Part shown: one piece after another, positions 61,635 through 64,000 of the stretch
Numbering within the stretch: position 1 is the stretch's first letter
How the letters are laid out: each line of letters opens with the position of its first letter
Source: Aselliscus stoliczkanus
Lineage: Eukaryota > Chordata > Mammalia > Chiroptera > Hipposideridae
DNA: 64,000 bases
Assembly (NCBI GenBank): GCA_033961575.1
Contig: CM066740.1
Location: 88,643,117-88,707,116, forward strand
Reading direction: 5' to 3'
Position numbers and translations under genes: made by a program
The notes under the pieces: model-generated
What the model saw: only the letters and a program-made list of their open reading frames with translations
What the model was told of the DNA's origin: nothing
Database searches by the model: none

Positions 61635-62070
61635 GGGCCGGCCAAGTGGTGCGTTGGTTAAGAGCTGGCTTGGAATGCCAGCAGCCCCGGTTCAGATCCC
61701 ACATATGAAGGTCAGTGACACTGCCCTCTACAGCTAAGATGGTGAACAACAGCTCCACCTGGAGCTGGGCTGTGTGAGTCCTGGAGACGGTGTAGGCTGC
61801 AGCCCCTGCTGCAGTGGGCTGCCATGGGCTACAGTGAGTGGCCGGCAGCCAGCGTGAGCTGCCAATAGCTGCTGTGAGCAGCCCTCCAGAGGCCGGCGAC
61901 CGATCTGCCTCACCCAAGAGCGCAGTGACGATACCAACATGGGCCAGTGAAGCAACGTCCTTGGCAACTAGACTAAAGAACAATATGACAGCAACTTGTC
62001 TGTTCCCCTTCCCTGGTTCCCCAACGCTGTTCCCCTCCCTCAATTCCCCAGTTTAAAAAATCTTAAAAAA
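61635..62070 (+). mobile_element. tRNA-headed SINE, long composite form
   Basis: Sense copy: head, CAGTGACACTGCCCTCTACA, then the GCTGC-rich middle, then CTCAATTCCCCAGTTTAAAA and AATCTT before the tail, so the AATAAA of the other two long copies is mutated. The duplication aagaatcagctcttt (61,620-61,634) / aagaatcagcttttt (62,071-62,085) has one difference. Confidence 0.9.
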
Positions 62071-62507
62071 AAGAATCAGCTTTTTCTTTCCTGATAACAT
62101 TTCCCCATGTAGCATAGTTGATTTAAGGCTAAGACTGAAAAAATACCGAGTAAAGACCGTGTATTCAGCACTCCATTAGGCCCTTCCAGCCGGGCGGGCT
62201 GTGGCTCCTGCCTTCCGCTGACTCAGCCTGGGTTGACAGTACCCAGTTGGCGCCATCGTCCTGGAAAAGGGGGTTCACGACCCCCTCGGAAGTGCATACC
62301 TGTTTGTGTATGAGCTTGTGTCTGCTTCCTCTTCAAGAAACAGCAAGTATGGGTCCCCCAGGCCAGCATTTCACACGAGACTTCAGCTTTAGGCTGATCT
62401 CTTCCCCAACAGGACATGGCTACTCATGTGGATTAAAACTATTTGCAGGAAAAACTACACGAATCAAGATTAGATCCATTTTAGGACTTCTTAAAATGTA
62501 ATTTTTT

Positions 62508-62620
62508 GGGCCGGCCGAGTGGCGCGGTGGTTAAGCGCTGGCCTGGGAAGCCAGCGGCCCCGGTTCGGTCCCACATATGAGAGCCAGTGACACTACCCTC
62601 AAAAAAAAAAAAAAAAAAAA
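62508..62620 (+). mobile_element. tRNA-headed SINE, short form, long A-tail
   Basis: It starts GGGCCGGCCGAGTGGCGCGG and ends GACACTACCCTC plus more than 20 A. The perfect duplication aaaatgtaattttt lies at 62,493-62,506 and 62,621-62,634. The long pure tail and perfect duplication suggest one of the youngest copies here. Confidence 0.92.
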
Positions 62621-62890
62621 AAAATGTAATTTTTGGTTTTTTTTTTAAAAAACATAAGTAATCCTGTTATAAAATTTTAGAAGTCCAAAAAAGCACACAG
62701 TGTGACAAATGCACATCCTTTCCATCATGTTTCATCCGCATCTCAGCCACCCAGGCAGTCCCTGTAGCTGCTTGCTTGGGTATATCTGTGTATGTGTTTA
62801 CCTACAGATGCATACATACATACAATGAATGTATGTAACTTAAAGGTAACTTTCAACATAGAAACTTCCCAAGTGCAAGTAAATGTGTAT

Positions 62891-62944
62891 CTGTAGGGTT
62901 TTATATATATATATAATATATATATACACACACACACACACACA
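62891..62944. repeat. (TA)n(CA)n compound microsatellite
   Basis: TA units pass into CA units with one AATA break. Confidence 0.9.
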
Positions 62945-63181
62945 AATTCATAGTTAGTCTGTTTCAGTAAATTTTAGGATTCTGACATGGATGTTGTAAT
63001 TTTGGATCCTATTTTCCTGTTAGGTATTCATTCTGACTTAGTTTTATTTTTCTGCTATGTTTTAGGTATTCTGATAAGCTCTCTCAAATGCCTACTGAAT
63101 GAAGTGGAGGGTGTGTGCATGTGTGTAATGGAATATTTGTGATGGGAAATGTTGATGGTCTCATTTTATTAGGAAATACAT

Positions 63182-63250
63182 GATGGGTGGTGCAGACAGG
63201 TAATATTGCAGAGGATGATGGGTGGTGCAGATGGTAATATTGCAGAGGAT
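63182..63250. repeat. 35-bp tandem duplication
   Basis: Two copies begin gatgggtggtgcaga at 63,182 and 63,217 and both end taatattgcagaggat. The second copy lacks a few bases in the middle (acagg versus tgg). Confidence 0.9.
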
Positions 63251-63499
63251 GTGCTGACAGGCCGGAAAAGGTGGGTATGAAAGTGGGAAGTAACACTTTT
63301 AGAGGACGTCGCTTTGGCTGACTTGAGTACAGACTGTAGTAAGAATGACTGAATGAGTTGGTTAGTTTAACTGTCTTGGATAATGGATGATGCAGGTTGT
63401 GGTGAATCTTGAAATCCAGGTAAATGACTGTACATTGTTGTTTTTAGTCTTTTTTTAAGGTGTTGTAGGTCCATAGAGGTGGATATATGACTTGAGAAT

Positions 63500-63660
63500 T
63501 AATGACTTGATATAAACAGATTTTAGGAGGATTAATCTGGAAACCAAATGGGGTTTAAAAAGGAAAGAGATCAAAGGAAAGAAGTGACTAGATCTTAGTA
63601 ATCCAAGTGTGACGTGTAACTTCTGGAGCAAGATAGTGGCGACAGACATAGAATACAAAA
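63500..63660 (-). repeat. L2 LINE fragment, antisense, weak
   Basis: The text 'attaatctggaaaccaaatg' and 'agtgactagatcttagtaat' is reminiscent of antisense L2 body. Adjacent text (63,080-63,480 and 63,800-64,000) may belong to it. Confidence 0.35.
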
Positions 63661-64000
63661 CAGAGCGATTACTGGGTTTCTGGTTAAAGATGAAATTTAT
63701 GTTTTGACTTTCCCATTTGTGACATTACTAAAACGACAGTAAAGTAATTTTTAATCAGAAAAGACAAAGAATGGAAAAGAACAGACATTATAGATGAGAA
63801 TTCAATTTTTTTTTGAAAGATGGAAAGCAGGTGGAGGCAGGGTACTAATCACCAGGGTATAAGAAGCCTCAATTTAGAAGGTACTTGGAGGAGGACAATA
63901 CAGCCACGGGCCCCGCAGGCCTAGAGAAGCTTAGGGCCTGACGGCTTGGGTTTGGCAGGAGGTAGAGGTGCAGCCCGGGCAGCGCCCTGGAGATGAAGGA

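Overview
This is a stretch of mammalian nuclear DNA, with no sign of prokaryotic, viral or organellar gene content. It is dominated by vertebrate interspersed repeats: ancient L2, MIR, hAT (MER5-like) and MLT1 solo LTRs, L1 fragments, and a young tRNA-derived SINE family. It has one CpG island. One protein-coding exon can be named with confidence: the first coding exon of CUL1 (cullin-1, scaffold of the SCF ubiquitin ligases). The SINEs suggest a bat, possibly Yinpterochiroptera: there are 12 copies of a tRNA-headed SINE starting GGGCCGGCCGAGTGGCGC, plus one tRNA-Ile-like SINE. That assignment rests on memory of SINE types and is moderate at best. No Alu, B1/B2 or carnivore SINEC elements were recognised.

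Layout. (1) 1-31,440: gene-free DNA upstream of CUL1, made of L2, MIR, MLT1, hAT and L1 relics with four SINEs of the young family. It also has a CTCF-like motif near 3,865, a 520-bp TA/TG-rich tract near 11,400 and a perfect 16-bp-arm inverted repeat at 13,817. (2) 31,440-32,940: a strong CpG island with GC boxes, an inverted CCAAT box fused to an E2F-like site, and a 44-bp minisatellite. It also holds the likely non-coding exon 1 of CUL1, with a splice donor at 32,315. (3) 32,315-53,962: intron 1 (about 21.6 kb), rich in antisense L1 3' ends. (4) 53,963-54,262: exon 2, with 160 nt of 5'UTR and 140 nt of coding sequence (46 codons plus 2 nt). (5) 54,263-64,000: the start of intron 2, where SINEs are densest, including all three long composite copies. 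Exon 3 was not found, so intron 2 runs past the window.

The most interesting points concern CUL1 expression. The intron 2 donor reads GTATCCT after an exon ending in AC, which looks like a U12-type (minor spliceosome) splice site. The spliced 5'UTR would carry three short upstream ORFs, two of them overlapping as TAATG. The SINE family exists as a short form ending in a bare A-tail and a long form ending in AATAAAATCTTT, the hallmark of T+ SINEs. One intronic target site appears to have been hit twice by the family. No wholly new biological system was seen.
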